DNA of 64,000 nt from CAVWDU01 sp963840725 (GTDB taxonomy: Bacteria > Pseudomonadota > Gammaproteobacteria > Pseudomonadales > Halieaceae): positions 62,001-126,000 of the forward strand of contig CAWIZY010000003.1 in NCBI GenBank assembly GCA_963840725.1, written 5' to 3'. A program made the translations under genes and the position numbers. Positions 27,544 to 37,073 of the stretch are shown piece by piece. Below the pieces are notes generated by a model, which saw only the letters and a list, made by a program, of their open reading frames with translations, searched no databases and had not been told where the DNA came from. Positions within the stretch are counted from its first letter, which is position 1. Each line of letters starts with the position of its first letter.

Positions 27544-28389
27544 ATGCCTAAAAGTATTTTGGTAAGCAAGCACTACACCCATGGCAGTCTTGTGGATGAG
27601 ATCACTCAAGGCATTCAGGCGCTGGGTAAGACGACCGAAACCGTCGACATCAATGACCTGGGACCCGTTGACGAATTTCATATAGGCGGGCGGGTTGCGA
27701 CCGAGAGTTTCCTTAATCAACTCGACATTGAGCCTTCACACCATGTCCTCGATGTTGGGTGCGGACTGGGTGGCGCCAGTCGGTTCGCAGCCAGTCGGTA
27801 CGGATGTCAGGTAACGGGGGTCGATTTGACGCAGGAGTACGTGGACACAGGAAATATTATCTGCTCCTGGCTAGGACTCGACGACAGGGTCAACCTTGAG
27901 TCGGAGGATGCCACCCAATTAGATCAACCCGACGATACATTCGACCGGGCGTATATGCTGCACGTCGGAATGAACATTGCTGAAAAGCAATCTCTTGCAA
28001 GAGAGCTATACAGAGTTCTTCGGGGTGGAGGCAGGCTGGGTATCTATGATGTCATGAAGGTGGGCGACGAAGAGCTTACCTTCCCGGTGCCCTGGGCAAC
28101 CGAGCCACAAGGCAGCTCCGTTGATCCTCTAACGGTATATAAGTCAGCTCTCGAAACTGCAGGATTCAATATCCGGGCAGAACGCAACCGACGGGAGTTC
28201 GCCCTGGAATTCTTTGCGCAGCTAAGATCGAAAGCGTCGGGCGCAGACGGGCTTCCACCCCTTGGCCTTCATATTCTTATGGGGAGCACCGCGAAGGAAA
28301 AAATAGACAATATGATTGAAAATATTTCGCGCAACGTTGTTGCGCCTGTGGAGATAATTGCCGAGAAGCCAGTCCGAAAAACCGCTTAG
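27544..28389 (+). CDS. SAM-dependent methyltransferase (small-molecule/sarcosine-like group)
   Basis: The start is the ATG at 27544 (MPKSILVSKHYTHGSL), not the GTG-like codon five residues earlier. The 281-residue product has motif I VLDVGCGLGGASRF, VTGVDLTQEYVDTG, and a motif near AYMLHVGMNIAEKQSL, followed by RVLRGGGRLGIYDVM. This order is typical of the methyltransferases that act on glycine/sarcosine, tocopherol precursors and similar small acceptors. No partner gene gives the substrate. It follows the third MITE-like element at 38 bp, so its original promoter may have been replaced. Confidence 0.8.
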   Translation: MPKSILVSKHYTHGSLVDEITQGIQALGKTTETVDINDLGPVDEFHIGGRVATESFLNQLDIEPSHHVLDVGCGLGGASRFAASRYGCQVTGVDLTQEYVDTGNIICSWLGLDDRVNLESEDATQLDQPDDTFDRAYMLHVGMNIAEKQSLARELYRVLRGGGRLGIYDVMKVGDEELTFPVPWATEPQGSSVDPLTVYKSALETAGFNIRAERNRREFALEFFAQLRSKASGADGLPPLGLHILMGSTAKEKIDNMIENISRNVVAPVEIIAEKPVRKTA

Positions 28390-28599
28390 GCATTTATCAC
28401 CAAGCTGCGTCGCCGTCAGGCCCTCGGCATGGCGACTCCACAGGAAACTTACGAATTTGCGGCCTAAGTGTGCAGTTTTAGCCGGGTTATTACGTCACAC
28501 TGTTTTGCGGACCATCTGCGCCGGCCGAAAATACCACGCTCGGGGTGGCATCTCGCTGAACCGGTTCGAATTTTGCCAATCTTGGTGGAGGAGCATTAA

Positions 28600-29436
28600 A
28601 TGACAATCAACAGATCGATTTCCATACTCGAATCGGTGGGCCAGGGCGGAAGAAACAGACCGCAGGACGTGTCGACCGTGCAGGCTCGCCTCAACGAGTT
28701 GGTGGGTGGGGCACGCACCCAACTCATGGTGGACGGGAGAAGCGGCCCCAAGACGCAGGGCATGATCAAGGACTTCCAGACTTCGGTCCTGAAATTCAGC
28801 CGGGCCGACGGTCGCGTCGATCCGAACGGGAAGACGATCATGGCGATGAACGACTCGAATTCGGCAATGATCTGGCGCTTGACCCCGCCCACGCCCAAAA
28901 CGGTGCGGCGCATGGCGATCGGCCTCCATTTCCGCAGTATCAGCCTTACCAATGTTTCGTTCCAGACCCAGTTCCAGGGCGCGGTCAAGGTTTACGACCA
29001 GTACGATATCGAGCTGCGCTTTCATTCAGGCCGGTCAGAGTTGCTGTCAGAGGCCGACCGCAGGAAGTTCAGGCGCGTCGATACCAGCTGCGTGGTAGGA
29101 AACGATGAATGGTCCGCGCTGCAGAAGCTGCTCAACGACGTGCCGGGCAGCGACATCTGTGTGTTTTTTGTGGGGCAACTGTGGGATCCGAACGAATCGG
29201 CGGGCAGCGAGATGTTCCTGGGCTGCGGCGCCTACCGTCCGGGTTCGCCCGCCTGCGTGGTCGCCGCCAATGGCAGCAAATACGACATGGCACACGAAGT
29301 CGGCCACGTCCTTGGCCTGAGTCACGACAGCACCAACGGCAACCTGATGCACCCGACACAGGCATCTTATCCCAAACTACCGGCACTGACCGCGGCGCAA
29401 GTGGCGACAGTGCGCAGTTCACCGCTGTGCAGGTGA
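28600..29436 (+). CDS. Zinc metalloprotease with N-terminal peptidoglycan-binding-like domain
   Basis: The ATG at 28600 follows GGAGGAGCATTAA. Residues 20-80 resemble a PG_binding_1 helix bundle (DVSTVQARLNELVGG; VDGRSGPKTQGMIKDFQ). The C-terminal half has the metzincin zinc motif AHEVGHVLGLSHD with H232, E233, H236 and H242, then NLMHPTQ, whose Met is the metzincin turn. It has no signal peptide, so it may be cytoplasmic, exported by another route, or released by lysis. A predicted target is cell wall protein or protein bound there. 278 residues. No operon partner on either side. Confidence 0.8.
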   Translation: MTINRSISILESVGQGGRNRPQDVSTVQARLNELVGGARTQLMVDGRSGPKTQGMIKDFQTSVLKFSRADGRVDPNGKTIMAMNDSNSAMIWRLTPPTPKTVRRMAIGLHFRSISLTNVSFQTQFQGAVKVYDQYDIELRFHSGRSELLSEADRRKFRRVDTSCVVGNDEWSALQKLLNDVPGSDICVFFVGQLWDPNESAGSEMFLGCGAYRPGSPACVVAANGSKYDMAHEVGHVLGLSHDSTNGNLMHPTQASYPKLPALTAAQVATVRSSPLCR

Positions 29437-29952
29437 TTGATGGCAGGCACGATGGCCGTTATCGGTTGGGTAACACCGCCCGGAACAGTTGTTTTTCGTA
29501 GAGTTCAGAAACCTGGTTACAACACGGTGCGCTGAGGCCCGACCTGCCGGGAAGGCCTGTTTTGAGCCGCGTTTCTGACCGCGCATGCTGGGCTGGAGAC
29601 GCGGCCTAAGCCGCCAGCCACCCACATCAGTGCAGAGTTTCAACCTGGAATGCACCCACAACCCGGGCTCTACTACGGGCCTCCTTTAGAAGTCGCTCCA
29701 TCCGATTATTGGTCTTGGTGTTGAGGCCAGTGCTGCGGTACTGCAACGCTTCAGTCTCGCCTTACCCCTTGCGGTGGAATGCAAAAGAAACTTGCGCGAC
29801 ACAAACAAGTGTCTACACTCATTGTTGAGCCATCCCGGGTGTGAGTGACACACACGCGTCGAGGTGCGCCGGAACCAGGCGGCTTTTGGGGCGCCTGTCT
29901 CAGGCTCAGTGACTCATGGAAACCTAACCATCATCGACAGTGAGGAGGCACC
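29437..29952. other. Gene-free spacer
   Basis: About 516 bp. No frame has both a ribosome site and a family motif, and no repeat or RNA gene was recognised. The last 40 bases hold the ribosome site GAGGAGGCACC for the next gene. Confidence 0.4.
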
Positions 29953-31308
29953 ATGAAAAAGACCACCGCAATCATTCTAGTGACACTCGGGGCGTTTGGA
30001 CTGGCGTCTACCGCCTCATCGGGTCAGGCCAACCTGACGCGTTTCGGGCCTGAAGTTATTGAACACGGGAGGGGCGGACCAGCACCAACAAGCTATTCTG
30101 CCGAATTCAAGGCCGTCGAAGGTCCCGGAAAACTCTTGCTCCAGGACTTCGGCATCACTGACGCGCAGATCAGGGTCAACGAGGTTGCTGTCGCCATACC
30201 CAATGGATTTCGTGGTAACGGTGAAATTGTCGTTCCTCTGCAGTTGGGTGAGGACAATACCATCGAGGTAAGCGGGGTAAGCGGTCCGGGCAAGCGTGGC
30301 GGAAGGCTCGGGCTCCGCGTTACGCAGTTTACCGAGTCCGATATCAACGTCAGGGCGAAAATGTATTTCGGGGTGAATACCAGCGACATCTTCGCACAGC
30401 GGAATTTCTACAACACATTGGGACTGGTCGGAGACATCTTCCCGGCGGGGCCCGAGCAGTGCAGAAGTTTTGCGCGGTCACTTGGGTTTGCCGATGACTA
30501 CTTGATCTACGTGGCGCTGACGAGCTTTACCGGTGCCCCCCCCTGGGTCGACACGGTGCAGTTCAGGGAGGATTCCTTTCGCAGTGATGCCCCTTACGCC
30601 AACCTCAACCATATCGGCATGGCCTACGCGACCTATTCCACCACGGACCTTGATGGCGACTACGTCTTCCTGAAGGAGCAAGGCGTCAACTTTGTTTCTC
30701 CCCCGGCGAAATCGCCCAACGGAGAGCGCTTCGTGTTCTTCAAGGACCAGGATGGCACCTTCCTGAAACTGGTTGAGGAAAGCGGCGACCGTACCGATGG
30801 ACCCAATCTCACGCGCCTGGTTAACACGAACATGAACGTCGCCGATCTGGAGAGGTCGCGCGAGTTCTACAGCTTGCTCGGATTCACAGAGGAGAAGCCT
30901 ACATCGCAACGTGGCTCCGGCCCATTTGCACGGGCCCATGGCTTCAAGGGCCCGATCGCATTTGAAGGCATGGACCTGAGCCTCCCTGGGACTGCCATTC
31001 CGCTGCCTTTTGGCGGTGACGATGAGGCGACACTGCAGCTGCGCCAATGGAAAGCTCCCTTTGATGGCTCACCGCCGTACTCACCCCCGGTGAATCATCT
31101 CGGCATCGACAGGATCGCATTCTATGTAGACGATCTGAATGCGACGATAGACGAGATGAACAGGCTTGGGTTCGAGCAGTTGGGTCCGGTCGGTGGTGGC
31201 GGCGGCGGTATCGGTAGTATCGGGATTGTTTTTTTCTTCGACCCGGACGGCATCAAAGTCGAGTTTTGGGGCCCGATCAGTGAGCTGAACCCGAACTCGG
31301 ACTGTTAG
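29953..31308 (+). CDS. Exported protein with two VOC (glyoxalase/dioxygenase-fold) domains
   Basis: The ATG at 29953 follows GTGAGGAGGCACC. The first 23 residues (MKKTTAIILVTLGAFGLAST) are a signal peptide. Residues about 25-120 are a beta-rich domain of unknown type (DFGITDAQIRVNEVAVAIPN). Two VOC units follow: one near KMYFGVNTSDIFAQRNFYNT with NHIGMAYAT and EERFVFF-like GERFVFFKDQDG, the other NTNMNVADLERSREFYSLLG, NHLGIDRIAFYVDDL and FFFDPDGIKVEFWG. His and Glu of each unit (NHIG, NHLG, KVEF) could bind a metal. VOC enzymes include glyoxalases and extradiol dioxygenases; exported ones are uncommon. 451 residues. Confidence 0.75.
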   Translation: MKKTTAIILVTLGAFGLASTASSGQANLTRFGPEVIEHGRGGPAPTSYSAEFKAVEGPGKLLLQDFGITDAQIRVNEVAVAIPNGFRGNGEIVVPLQLGEDNTIEVSGVSGPGKRGGRLGLRVTQFTESDINVRAKMYFGVNTSDIFAQRNFYNTLGLVGDIFPAGPEQCRSFARSLGFADDYLIYVALTSFTGAPPWVDTVQFREDSFRSDAPYANLNHIGMAYATYSTTDLDGDYVFLKEQGVNFVSPPAKSPNGERFVFFKDQDGTFLKLVEESGDRTDGPNLTRLVNTNMNVADLERSREFYSLLGFTEEKPTSQRGSGPFARAHGFKGPIAFEGMDLSLPGTAIPLPFGGDDEATLQLRQWKAPFDGSPPYSPPVNHLGIDRIAFYVDDLNATIDEMNRLGFEQLGPVGGGGGGIGSIGIVFFFDPDGIKVEFWGPISELNPNSDC

Positions 31309-31997
31309 CGCGGTACGAGAAACCATGCACTCGCAGAGCCCTTCCTGTCTCTACAGGCGGGGCCTTCAAGCCAAATAGCAGCCCCCGGAAACTTCAACTA
31401 GCCGCCATGCCTCACCGATAGTTGGCATTCACGGCGAGATAGCAAATCAGGTGCCGGACACCCGACGATCACAGATCTATTGGCCAGAGAGGCGTTAGGG
31501 GCAAGCCGAGGAGCGGCCCTTACAAGTTAATTCCGATACCTCCGCAAGGACGCATTGTGGATGGTGGGCCCAGTCGACAGTGGTAACCTGACGATAGCCG
31601 GTGGGTGTCATTGCCACGGCGGCGTCTGCGGAATCAGTCTCCGCCGCAGCAGCAGATTGGTCACAGGATTTCCTGAAGGGGCGCAGCCTACCCGTTTTGA
31701 TTGTCGCCAAATGACAAGCGCCAACAGCTTTTTACTCGCGCGCCTACACACGAATAAACGTCTCAACGACCTCATCGGCAACGGGCGAGAAGACAGCACT
31801 GCGATTTCGAACGTCAAAGCTTACCCCGAGTGCCAGGCTGCCGATGGGTCTTGCATAGCATTGGTGGCGAAGCGGCTGCGAAACGATAGAACGTTAGTGA
31901 AATACGATGGATAACGGTACCGGCGATTGAATCATCGCAACAATCAGTCAATCATGTTCTCGACTGCCACCACGGCACCAATACCTGACTTGTCATT
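31309..31997. other. Gene-free spacer
   Basis: About 690 bp. A plus-strand frame at 31555-31914 has no ribosome site and no recognised domain, and the minus frame at 31495-31710 is no better. I see no repeats of note. Confidence 0.4.
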
Positions 31998-32375
31998 ATG
32001 AGGAAAACACCCGTGAAATCTATCGCCCGTGCTTCGCTGATCGCTTTATTGACTGTGGCCTCTACTGGCTGCGTCTACATTAACGGCGAGCGAATTGGCC
32101 ACCAGGACTGGAAGGAAGAGCAACGTCTCAACAGTGAACTGATAAGCCAGCTTGATATGGGCATGGAGCGCAGCACCGTCGTCGGCAAACTGGGGACACC
32201 CGCTGATTCAGAGGCTTTCGAAAATAACGGCGAAGAGCACCGTGTGCTGTTTTATCGCACCCGTCACACACTCTCTGACGGACGCACGACACGAGACGAG
32301 ACCACGCCCCTGGTCTTTAAAAATGATGTGCTGGTGGGCTGGGGTGACGCGGTCTATGCCGAGCTGAGGCACTGA
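31998..32375 (+). CDS. DUF3192 lipoprotein
   Basis: 125 residues. The signal SLIALLTVASTGC has a lipobox-like STGC with lipid Cys at 25. The DUF3192 signature follows: LDMGMERSTVVGKLGTPADS, then HRVLFYRTRHTLSDGRTTRD and TPLVFKNDVLVGWGDAVY. The fold is like SmpA/BamE (two helices then a small sheet). The family is common in marine gammaproteobacteria, and its function is unknown; an envelope-assembly role is plausible. The gene stands alone. Confidence 0.85.
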   Translation: MRKTPVKSIARASLIALLTVASTGCVYINGERIGHQDWKEEQRLNSELISQLDMGMERSTVVGKLGTPADSEAFENNGEEHRVLFYRTRHTLSDGRTTRDETTPLVFKNDVLVGWGDAVYAELRH

Positions 32376-32617
32376 CAGGAAGGTCATTACAGCACTGTTT
32401 CATTGCCTCGTTGTTGCGTGTTCTCTGGCGGAGAAAACGTCTTACGAAACGAAAACGCTGCTGACGTAGGCCCGTTCATACAAAGGGACTCAAGGCGCGT
32501 TTTTGCTTCATCGGGTCGTCGTAAGCCTGTATGTCTGTTGCATTGCCACTGTCGCTCTGCAGGCGCCAGATGAAGCCCGGCGACGCTTCCGCGGATGGTG
32601 CGTCCGCGCTGATTGCC

Positions 32618-33349
32618 CTAGAGATACAGGCCGCCATCGACGAAGACGACCTGCCCCTGGACCATCGATGCACCGTCGCTGGACAACCAGCGCACAGCTG
32701 CCGTGACGTCGCCAAACTCGAGACCACGCCCGCTGGGGTTGGCAGCCGCGGCTGCTGCGAGACGCTCATCCGCGTTGGGGATCACCGCTCGAATGGCGGC
32801 CGTGTCCAGCGGGCCGGCAGACACCGTGTTAACCCTGATGCCGCGTGGTGCGAGTTCCTTGCCGAGATAGCGCACGAGCGCTTCCCCGAGGGCTTTTGAC
32901 GTGCCCAGTGCCGAGTAGTTGGGCACAACCACATTGCTGCCCCTGCTCGACAGGAAAAACACGGTGCTTCCCTGCCCGAGTAGCGGCGAGGCCGCCTGCG
33001 TGACATACAGCAGTCCGAGGCCGTTGAGCTTCACCGCGTCGGTGAAACGATCGGCGTCCATCTCCATCGCGACGCCGGCCAGCGGGTCGACCGCCGCATG
33101 GACCAACTGGTCGAGGCGGTCTGTTCGCGACGCCACCTCGCCGAGCACGGCTCTGGCGCCCTCGGGTGTCGCGACCGACCCTTTGATGAGGTGCGGTGTG
33201 CCCCCGGCTGACTCCACTGCTACAGCAGCCTCCTGTGCCGCTTCGTCATCGCTGTGGTAGTTGATAAACACATCGGTGCCGTCGGCGGCGAACTCCTCGG
33301 CGATTGCTCGCCCGATGCCACGCGAACCTCCCGTGATAAGGATGGTCAC
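32618..33349 (-). CDS. SDR-family reductase, FabL-like with Y-x6-K active site
   Basis: 243 residues from a GTG at 33349, overlapping the stop of the EthD gene by GTGA, so the two are translationally coupled. TGGSRGIG (6-13) is the coenzyme motif. The catalytic pair is spaced as in enoyl-ACP reductases: NYSALGTSKAL has Tyr and Lys six residues apart, not three. RIRVNTVSAGPLDTAAIRAV and GQVVFVDGGLYL match FabL-type reductases as well. It may reduce an enoyl thioester, or act as an ordinary SDR on a degradation intermediate. Located at the left edge of the catabolic region. Confidence 0.8.
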   Translation of the reverse strand: MTILITGGSRGIGRAIAEEFAADGTDVFINYHSDDEAAQEAAVAVESAGGTPHLIKGSVATPEGARAVLGEVASRTDRLDQLVHAAVDPLAGVAMEMDADRFTDAVKLNGLGLLYVTQAASPLLGQGSTVFFLSSRGSNVVVPNYSALGTSKALGEALVRYLGKELAPRGIRVNTVSAGPLDTAAIRAVIPNADERLAAAAAANPSGRGLEFGDVTAAVRWLSSDGASMVQGQVVFVDGGLYL

Positions 33350-33684
33350 AGCGCGCCGCCGTCATCTTGGTCGGTAATGCCCATGGCGACCGACATCGTA
33401 ACGCCGAAGCGCTCGATCATGACGCCGGCGTCAGCGCGCAGTTGCGTCCACTGTTCGGACGCTTCAGATTCTTCAAGGGCCTGCTTCGAGTCGAAGGACA
33501 TCTCCGCCACGCGGTAGAAAGCGGGATCGCCACCCCCCAATCCGTCCAACGTCCTTGTCGTCAGTAAGCGGCGCAGCTTGGGTACCGCGCTGGCGAGCGG
33601 AGCATGCGTACCCACGTAATGCGCCTCAAAAGCCTCAATATCATCCTCAGCCGGTCTCGACCATACAGCGTAGAGCGTATACAT
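33346..33684 (-). CDS. EthD-domain protein
   Basis: The ATG at 33684 is chosen because the family starts there (MYTLYAVWSRPAEDDIEAFE); the longer frame upstream has no such sequence and no ribosome site. 112 residues. The pattern is EthD/ferredoxin-like barrel: HYVGTHAPLASAVPKLRRLL with the typical H...H, then a middle strand FYRVAEMSFDSKQALEE, and an end KFGVTMSVAMG-like segment. EthD proteins assist degradation of ethers and aromatic ring products as small dimeric enzymes. It is coupled to the SDR gene that follows on the same strand. Confidence 0.75.
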   Translation of the reverse strand: MYTLYAVWSRPAEDDIEAFEAHYVGTHAPLASAVPKLRRLLTTRTLDGLGGGDPAFYRVAEMSFDSKQALEESEASEQWTQLRADAGVMIERFGVTMSVAMGITDQDDGGAL

Positions 33685-33889
33685 GGTTTTCCTGTTATCG
33701 TTTATTAGAGTGACGTTCACAGTAACAAAGTGGTATCGCGGATTCAACGGCCAGCCGGGCCGGCGTTCGATACCGACCGGCCCCCTTTTTCGGTTCGAGA
33801 CACTGCGGTTCGTTGCGGGTAGTATCAGCCCTGCAGCAAACAATGCTCTCGCGTAGGCTTCCACCAACCGGACAGGGGAGAACAAGATC

Positions 33890-34423
33890 ATGGCCAGAAT
33901 AACGCTCACAGAACCCGAGGAACTCACAGGCTTCCTCGCAGAGCTGCACGAAAATGCCGCCGAAGGCGATTGGTCAACTCAGCACGTCGCCCGCGCTTTC
34001 GCCAGACACCCTCAGCTACTCCAGGATTACCTTGGGTTTTACTACCCCTGGCATCGGAACGACGGCGTGGGAGAACTGGAGCCACGCCTCAAGGAACTGG
34101 TTCGCCTGCGTATTGCAACACTGAACGGATGCAAGACCTGCAAGGCGGCCCGCCTGGATCCGACTATCAGTCAGGAAGAAGGAGACTTCGGCGTGGACGA
34201 TCCGGAGCATCCTTTCGGCGCGCGAGAGCGAGCCGCAATCACCTTTGCTGAAAAAATGGCCGTGGATCATTTTTCTATCGACGACCAGGCGATTCGCGCC
34301 CTGCGAGAGCTCTTTTCCGAGGCTGAGGTCTTGGAACTCATGATGCTTACTGGCCAGTACATCGGTTTCGGGCGCATGCTGGCAATACTGCAACTTGAGG
34401 AGGTGGCGTGCCCAATCGCATGA
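33890..34423 (+). CDS. Carboxymuconolactone decarboxylase/AhpD-like protein
   Basis: 177 residues. The all-helical CMD fold shows in PRLKELVRLRIATLNGCKTC, with the redox CxxC at C81/C84, and in RERAAITFAEKMAVDHFSID and LELMMLTGQYIGFGRMLAIL. With CxxC it is closer to AhpD-type peroxidase helpers than to the true lactone decarboxylases. The start ATG is preceded by GGGGAGAACAAG. It diverges from the EthD-SDR pair, so the 205-bp gap between is a two-way promoter region. A redox or decarboxylation role in the breakdown pathway is likely but not shown. Confidence 0.75.
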   Translation: MARITLTEPEELTGFLAELHENAAEGDWSTQHVARAFARHPQLLQDYLGFYYPWHRNDGVGELEPRLKELVRLRIATLNGCKTCKAARLDPTISQEEGDFGVDDPEHPFGARERAAITFAEKMAVDHFSIDDQAIRALRELFSEAEVLELMMLTGQYIGFGRMLAILQLEEVACPIA

Positions 34424-34890
34424 CGCCGTGGCGGACCCAAAGCCGTAGCGAGTGTTAACGGAACACGAGCGACGCATTGTTTACCGTTGTTGGTCAGCAT
34501 GCGGGCGTGCTTTTTCGGGGCCGGGAGGCCGAGTGAACTGCTTGACTGTATATCGCGCGATAACGCGCGGACGAGCGATCGGGCAGACGAGTAAGTCGCC
34601 AAGATTATCCTACGATTTTGTAGGTGGATATTGACTTAATCTGCCGTCTTCTTCACGCTCACACAACATAATGACAAGAAAGAGGTGCTCGCAATGACGC
34701 CGCGAACCCTGATCTGCCCACCGCCTCTGCACCTGGTTTGCGCGCCCGAGTTGCGCAAGCCACTCGCATCTCTGCCACCGCTGACCAGCTGCGGTACTGA
34801 TTCAATACAACACCCAGTGCTACAACGCATTTCTTCGCCGGCAACGCCGCATTGGTCGCGGCTGCCCCATCACTCTGAGGAGGAAACACA
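34424..34890. other. Gene-free spacer
   Basis: About 467 bp. The minus-strand frames here are antisense to the following gene or short and unsupported. The last 20 bp hold a strong GAGGAGGAAACAC for the next gene. Confidence 0.4.
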
Positions 34891-35664
34891 ATGACGGACG
34901 CCCTTTTCCCCAACAGCTTCAGCATGCCCTATGGCTCTTCTCTCTATGGCCGCCCCCCCTATATCTACCGTGGCGTGGAAGACATGGTGGTCGCCTACGA
35001 AGCTGATGCCGAGCGCCTGAAACCGCTCCTTCCGCCCGGTGTCACCGTCGCTGGCGAGGTCGCCGAGTGCCTGGCCTGGACGCGCTGGATACCTTTTTCG
35101 TCTTTCGGCCCCTACCACGAGGCTTACGCGATGGTGAAAGCTGAGTTTGACGGCAACACCTATCTCTACAACCCGTTCATGATCGTGGACAACGAAGTCG
35201 CCCTCGCCGTGGGACGGGAAGTCTGGGGTTACCCGAAGAAGTTGGGGAAGTTCACCCGGGGCTGGGGTAACAGCAACGCCGGATTTGGAGAGCAGCTGCT
35301 CTGCAAAGTGGAACGGCCCCTGGGCCACACGCTCATGTCCGCCTCAATGGTCTGCTCAGAGCGCGCTGATCTTGAAGAGCTGGACGCCGGATACCCTATA
35401 CTTTCGCTGCGCATTATTCCCGATGCGGAGGACCTTTCACGCCCGTGTATAGCCCAGCTTATCGCCCTGGAACTGCCGGTAACAGTGAAAACCGGCAGCG
35501 ATGGCATGGCTGAATTTTATAAGGGCTCAGCGCAGCTTCGTTTCGAGGGCAGTGCGTCTGATCCCTGGGATCTCGCGGCGCCGATTCGAATAAACAAGGG
35601 ATTCTTCGGTGTCTTTGACTTTGATCTGGTGCCCGGGCGGGTAGTTCACGACTACCTCAGCTAG
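34891..35664 (+). CDS. Acetoacetate decarboxylase family protein
   Basis: 257 residues. The fold's signature is VALAVGREVWGYPKKLGKFT with the lysine pair K116-K117; in acetoacetate decarboxylase the first lysine of GYPKK forms the Schiff base and the second lowers its pKa. Glu near AFDGNTYLY and the end FGVFDFDLVPGRVVHDYL agree. Family members also catalyse aldol and other Schiff-base reactions on keto acids. In this catabolic region it could act on a beta-keto acid or a ring product. The hydrolase gene starts 33 bp later on the same strand, so they are probably one operon. Confidence 0.8.
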   Translation: MTDALFPNSFSMPYGSSLYGRPPYIYRGVEDMVVAYEADAERLKPLLPPGVTVAGEVAECLAWTRWIPFSSFGPYHEAYAMVKAEFDGNTYLYNPFMIVDNEVALAVGREVWGYPKKLGKFTRGWGNSNAGFGEQLLCKVERPLGHTLMSASMVCSERADLEELDAGYPILSLRIIPDAEDLSRPCIAQLIALELPVTVKTGSDGMAEFYKGSAQLRFEGSASDPWDLAAPIRINKGFFGVFDFDLVPGRVVHDYLS

Positions 35665-35697
35665 TCAGCAACACCACACGCGGCGCAAGGAAACAAC

Positions 35698-36534
35698 ATG
35701 TCGGTTTATAAGCTGAAATTGGGCGACTACGAGTTCCAGGTAACAGACGAGGGCTCCGGCCCTCCGGTGCTGATGCTGCATGGCTTCCCGGATTCCGGCC
35801 GGCTCTGGAGACACCAGATACCAGCGCTGCTCGGGGCGGGCTACCGGGTCATCGCACCTGACCAGCGAGGTTTTGGGGAATCCGATAAGCCGCAGGCTCT
35901 TGAAGCCTATGCGATACCGGAGGTCCTGGGGGATGTCATTGCCCTGCTGGACGAGCTGAAGCTGGAGCGGGTTCGTCTGGTGAGTCACGACTGGGGGGCA
36001 GCAGTTGGCTGGAGCCTCGCAGCGCTGCATCCGGAGCGGGTTGAGAGCCACGCTGTCCTGTCGGTCGGGCACATCACATCGCTGTGGAATGCGGGCATGG
36101 CCCAGCGGCGCAACGCCTGGTACATGCTGGTATTCATGCGTCAGGGCCTGGCAGAAGACATTATCACACGGCAAGACTGGCGCTTTTTCAGAGATCTCTG
36201 GTGCCACCATCCGGAGATTGAGACCTGGATCGCCGACCTGTCGCGTCCCGGCGCACTGACGGCGGCGCTGAACTGGTACCGCGCAAACATGGATCTCGAT
36301 ACCTGGACCGAAGAGGGTTGGGAAATGCCCCGGGTCCGTGTACCGACCATGGGCGTATGGAGCAGCGGTGACATCTACTTGTCGGAGAGCCAGATGATGG
36401 GGTCTGCGCAGTTTATGGATGCCCAGTGGCGCTATGAACGCATCGAGGGGGCCACTCACTGGTTAATGCTGGACCGCCCTGCAGCGATTAACGGGCTTCT
36501 GCTCGATTTTTTTGGCGCCGCGCCCCGGGACTGA
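35698..36534 (+). CDS. Alpha/beta hydrolase, epoxide-hydrolase-like
   Basis: 278 residues. HGFP at 28-31 forms the oxyanion hole. The nucleophile is D98 in VRLVSHDWGAAVGW, as in epoxide hydrolases and haloalkane dehalogenases, where serine esterases would have Ser. The acid is near GVWSSGDIYLSE and the His is in EGATHWLMLDRP. The cap domain lies between residues 125 and 210. The loop WRHQIPALLGAGYRVIAPDQ is that of epoxide hydrolases. It likely opens an epoxide, or an ester in the same pathway. Follows the ADC-like gene. Confidence 0.8.
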   Translation: MSVYKLKLGDYEFQVTDEGSGPPVLMLHGFPDSGRLWRHQIPALLGAGYRVIAPDQRGFGESDKPQALEAYAIPEVLGDVIALLDELKLERVRLVSHDWGAAVGWSLAALHPERVESHAVLSVGHITSLWNAGMAQRRNAWYMLVFMRQGLAEDIITRQDWRFFRDLWCHHPEIETWIADLSRPGALTAALNWYRANMDLDTWTEEGWEMPRVRVPTMGVWSSGDIYLSESQMMGSAQFMDAQWRYERIEGATHWLMLDRPAAINGLLLDFFGAAPRD

Positions 36535-37073
36535 TACGTATTTCAGCCAATAGCGTGGAGAAACGAGAGCGTTCGTTGTCTCCGCGGCGATACCGACCTT
36601 CGCTGGGTGAAGCAAGCTCGATGAGCAAATGCTTCTTGACGCAGGCGCGCTGCTGTTGAGCGCGCCCGGCACGGTAAGTCTGATGCGGCGAGCGCCGACG
36701 GACTACTTCATCGGCAGAAATCGTCATACAAAATGGTTGACAAGACCGCGTATAGTGATGATGCTCTTAACCGTGGTGTGAAGCGAAGTTGACGGGCGAG
36801 CCCGGCCGCTCTCAGGCTCGCAAAGCGCCTGAAAACCAATAGCGGGAGCACAACGTAAGCGGGATTAGTGTGCAGGTAGAAATCGAAAGCGTGCATGCCC
36901 GCTTCGACAGGCTCCTGAACAAGACACGCAGTGTGTAGTCGGTACATCACCTCGATGCATTCGTAGTGAAGTAAAGATTAAAAATGAAGTAAAAAATACA
37001 GCGAAGGAAAACTATCGAGTTCGATTTTTTAAACATTTGATGATCTGTCCAGAAAAAAGATAAGGAAGAGGTT
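36535..37073. other. Gene-free spacer with AT-rich promoter region
   Basis: About 540 bp without a supported gene. The last 120 bp are clearly AT-rich (runs such as AGATTAAAAATGAAGTAAAA), in contrast to the GC-rich genes around, and end with a GGAAGAGG ribosome site. This should hold the promoter of the TonB receptor gene. Confidence 0.45.

Noticed and set aside
31555..31914. 119-codon plus frame
   Set aside because: No ribosome site, no recognised motif, Cys/His-rich composition looks random.
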